A stretch of DNA of 64,000 nucleotides from Paraburkholderia megapolitana (GTDB lineage Bacteria > Pseudomonadota > Gammaproteobacteria > Burkholderiales > Burkholderiaceae), in assembly GCF_007556815.1 (NCBI RefSeq), contig NZ_CP041745.1, positions 1,837,001 through 1,901,000 of the forward strand, written 5' to 3'. Positions 63,282 to 64,000 of this stretch are shown piece after piece. The first letter of the stretch is position 1. Every line of letters begins with the position of its first letter. A program made the translations under genes and the position numbers. Below the pieces are notes generated by a model. It made no database searches. It was not told where the DNA came from and saw only the letters and a program-made list of their open reading frames with translations.

Positions 63282-63707
63282 TCAGTCCTCGTCGTCGAAC
63301 GCCATGAACGCGCGCATGAACACGAGCGCGCCCCAGCCCCACATCGCGTTGGCCGCAAAACCGACCACAAGGCGCGGCAACATATTGCCGCTCGGCCAGA
63401 TACCGCGCAGCGGATCGATCACGAAGACGCTGGCCGCAGTCAGCACGATCCCGCCAAACACGAACGCCTGAACCCAGGGCGCCGCACGTTCCGGCGAGAC
63501 CCGCAGCAGCCACGCCATCAGCACAGCCAGCACGGCACTCCAGAGCGCGTTCACGATGAACTCGGGCATACCGAGCGGCAGGAACGGCGCGGTCGAGAAG
63601 CCGCTTGCATCGATTAACGCCGCGGCGTGCAGTAACGCGAGCGTCGATTCACGAAAAAACAGCGAAGCCAGAAAACCGGATACGAACGGCAGGATGATCT
63701 TTTGCAT
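63282..63707 (-). CDS. Small membrane protein of unknown function
   Basis: A 141-residue protein with four likely membrane helices: ILPFVSGFLASLFF, FIVNALWSAVLAVLMAWLL, AFVFGGIVLTAASVFVI and LVVGFAANAMWGWGALVFM. It ends in an acidic AFDDED. The ATG at 63707 gives a compact N-terminus; an earlier start at 63728 is possible. It faces the crotonase gene tail to tail. No family recognised. Confidence 0.7.
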   Translation of the reverse strand: MQKIILPFVSGFLASLFFRESTLALLHAAALIDASGFSTAPFLPLGMPEFIVNALWSAVLAVLMAWLLRVSPERAAPWVQAFVFGGIVLTAASVFVIDPLRGIWPSGNMLPRLVVGFAANAMWGWGALVFMRAFMAFDDED

Positions 63708-63994
63708 GCATTGCACCGCCAGAGGCACCGGCGGCGCAGCGTGCGCGGCCGGGGCGGATTATCGGAAAACGTGCGTCATTATATAGACCGGCCGCGCCCG
63801 CAGACGCGGCGCGCGGTTGCGCGGGCCGTATGCTAAAGCGTCGGGCTAATCACGAAAGTGGAAAACCTAAGCTTAAAAAAATCGTTCAAAAGCGAAAGCC
63901 CCGTCCATAGACTGTTTTCCCATGTAGACGGCATTGCCGTCGCCCCGTCACCGGGCGCGCACTGCGCGCATGTCTCGCCGAGGAAGCTGTCGCG

Positions 63995-64000
63995 ATGTCC
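63995..64000 (+). CDS. Possible start of a gene cut by the window edge
   Basis: An ATG at 63995 follows GAGGAAGC at 63980-63987, a good ribosome binding site. Only two codons are present, so no product can be named. The roughly 290 bases upstream (63708-63994) hold no gene; they include a small hairpin GACGGC-ATT-GCCGTC and probably the promoter region. Confidence 0.35.

Overview
The window looks like chromosomal DNA of a Burkholderiales betaproteobacterium, most likely Paraburkholderia or Burkholderia. The support is high GC content, strong GC bias at third codon positions, the core neighbourhood pyrD - bpt - aat - NUDIX - tRNA-fMet, and a PenA-type class A beta-lactamase. All assignments were made by reading protein motifs; no database search was run. 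No insertion sequence, phage, CRISPR array or rRNA gene was seen.

Region 1 (1-13 kb): a NIPSNAP protein, a DUF3088 protein and an M14-type deacylase, then a one-direction cluster of about 10.7 kb. It holds a GNAT acetyltransferase, a family 3 solute-binding protein, a TonB-dependent receptor, an MsnO8-like luciferase-family monooxygenase, an NtaA/DszA-type FMN monooxygenase, a fused permease-ATPase, a second solute-binding protein and a third luciferase-family enzyme. The set resembles the Bacillus yxe and ytm operons that salvage sulfur from S-modified cysteines by acetylation, FMN-dependent C-S cleavage and deacetylation. That role is inferred.

Region 2 (13-20.5 kb): two tRNA-Leu(CAG) genes, each with its own promoter and terminator, then rnr, rlmB, two paralogous Gly-rich lipoproteins, rpiA and a small lipoprotein.

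Region 3 (20.5-51.7 kb): a large exopolysaccharide locus. It has a priming glycosyltransferase, a GT2 and five GT4 glycosyltransferases, a Wza exporter, a Wzc tyrosine kinase, a candidate polymerase, a Wzx flippase, ManC and a CRP/FNR regulator. Inside it lies a tightly coupled five-gene operon: acyl carrier protein, acyl-CoA dehydrogenase-like protein, amino acid:carrier-protein ligase, DUF1839 protein and GH2 beta-mannosidase-like enzyme. This operon is the best candidate here for an undescribed system, possibly aminoacyl modification linked to the polysaccharide. A secreted protein read tentatively as a beta-propeller and a double-domain alpha/beta hydrolase with substituted nucleophile residues are further unusual members.

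Region 4 (51.9-64 kb): a FadR-type regulator, a Gfo/Idh/MocA gene broken by a frameshift, a short signal peptidase I, a class A beta-lactamase, pyrD, the adjacent N-degron transferases bpt and aat, a NUDIX hydrolase, tRNA-fMet, a UPF0303 protein, an SMR transporter, small unknown proteins, a TetR regulator with a short-chain enoyl-CoA hydratase/hydrolase gene, and a membrane protein. The window ends just after the start codon of another gene.
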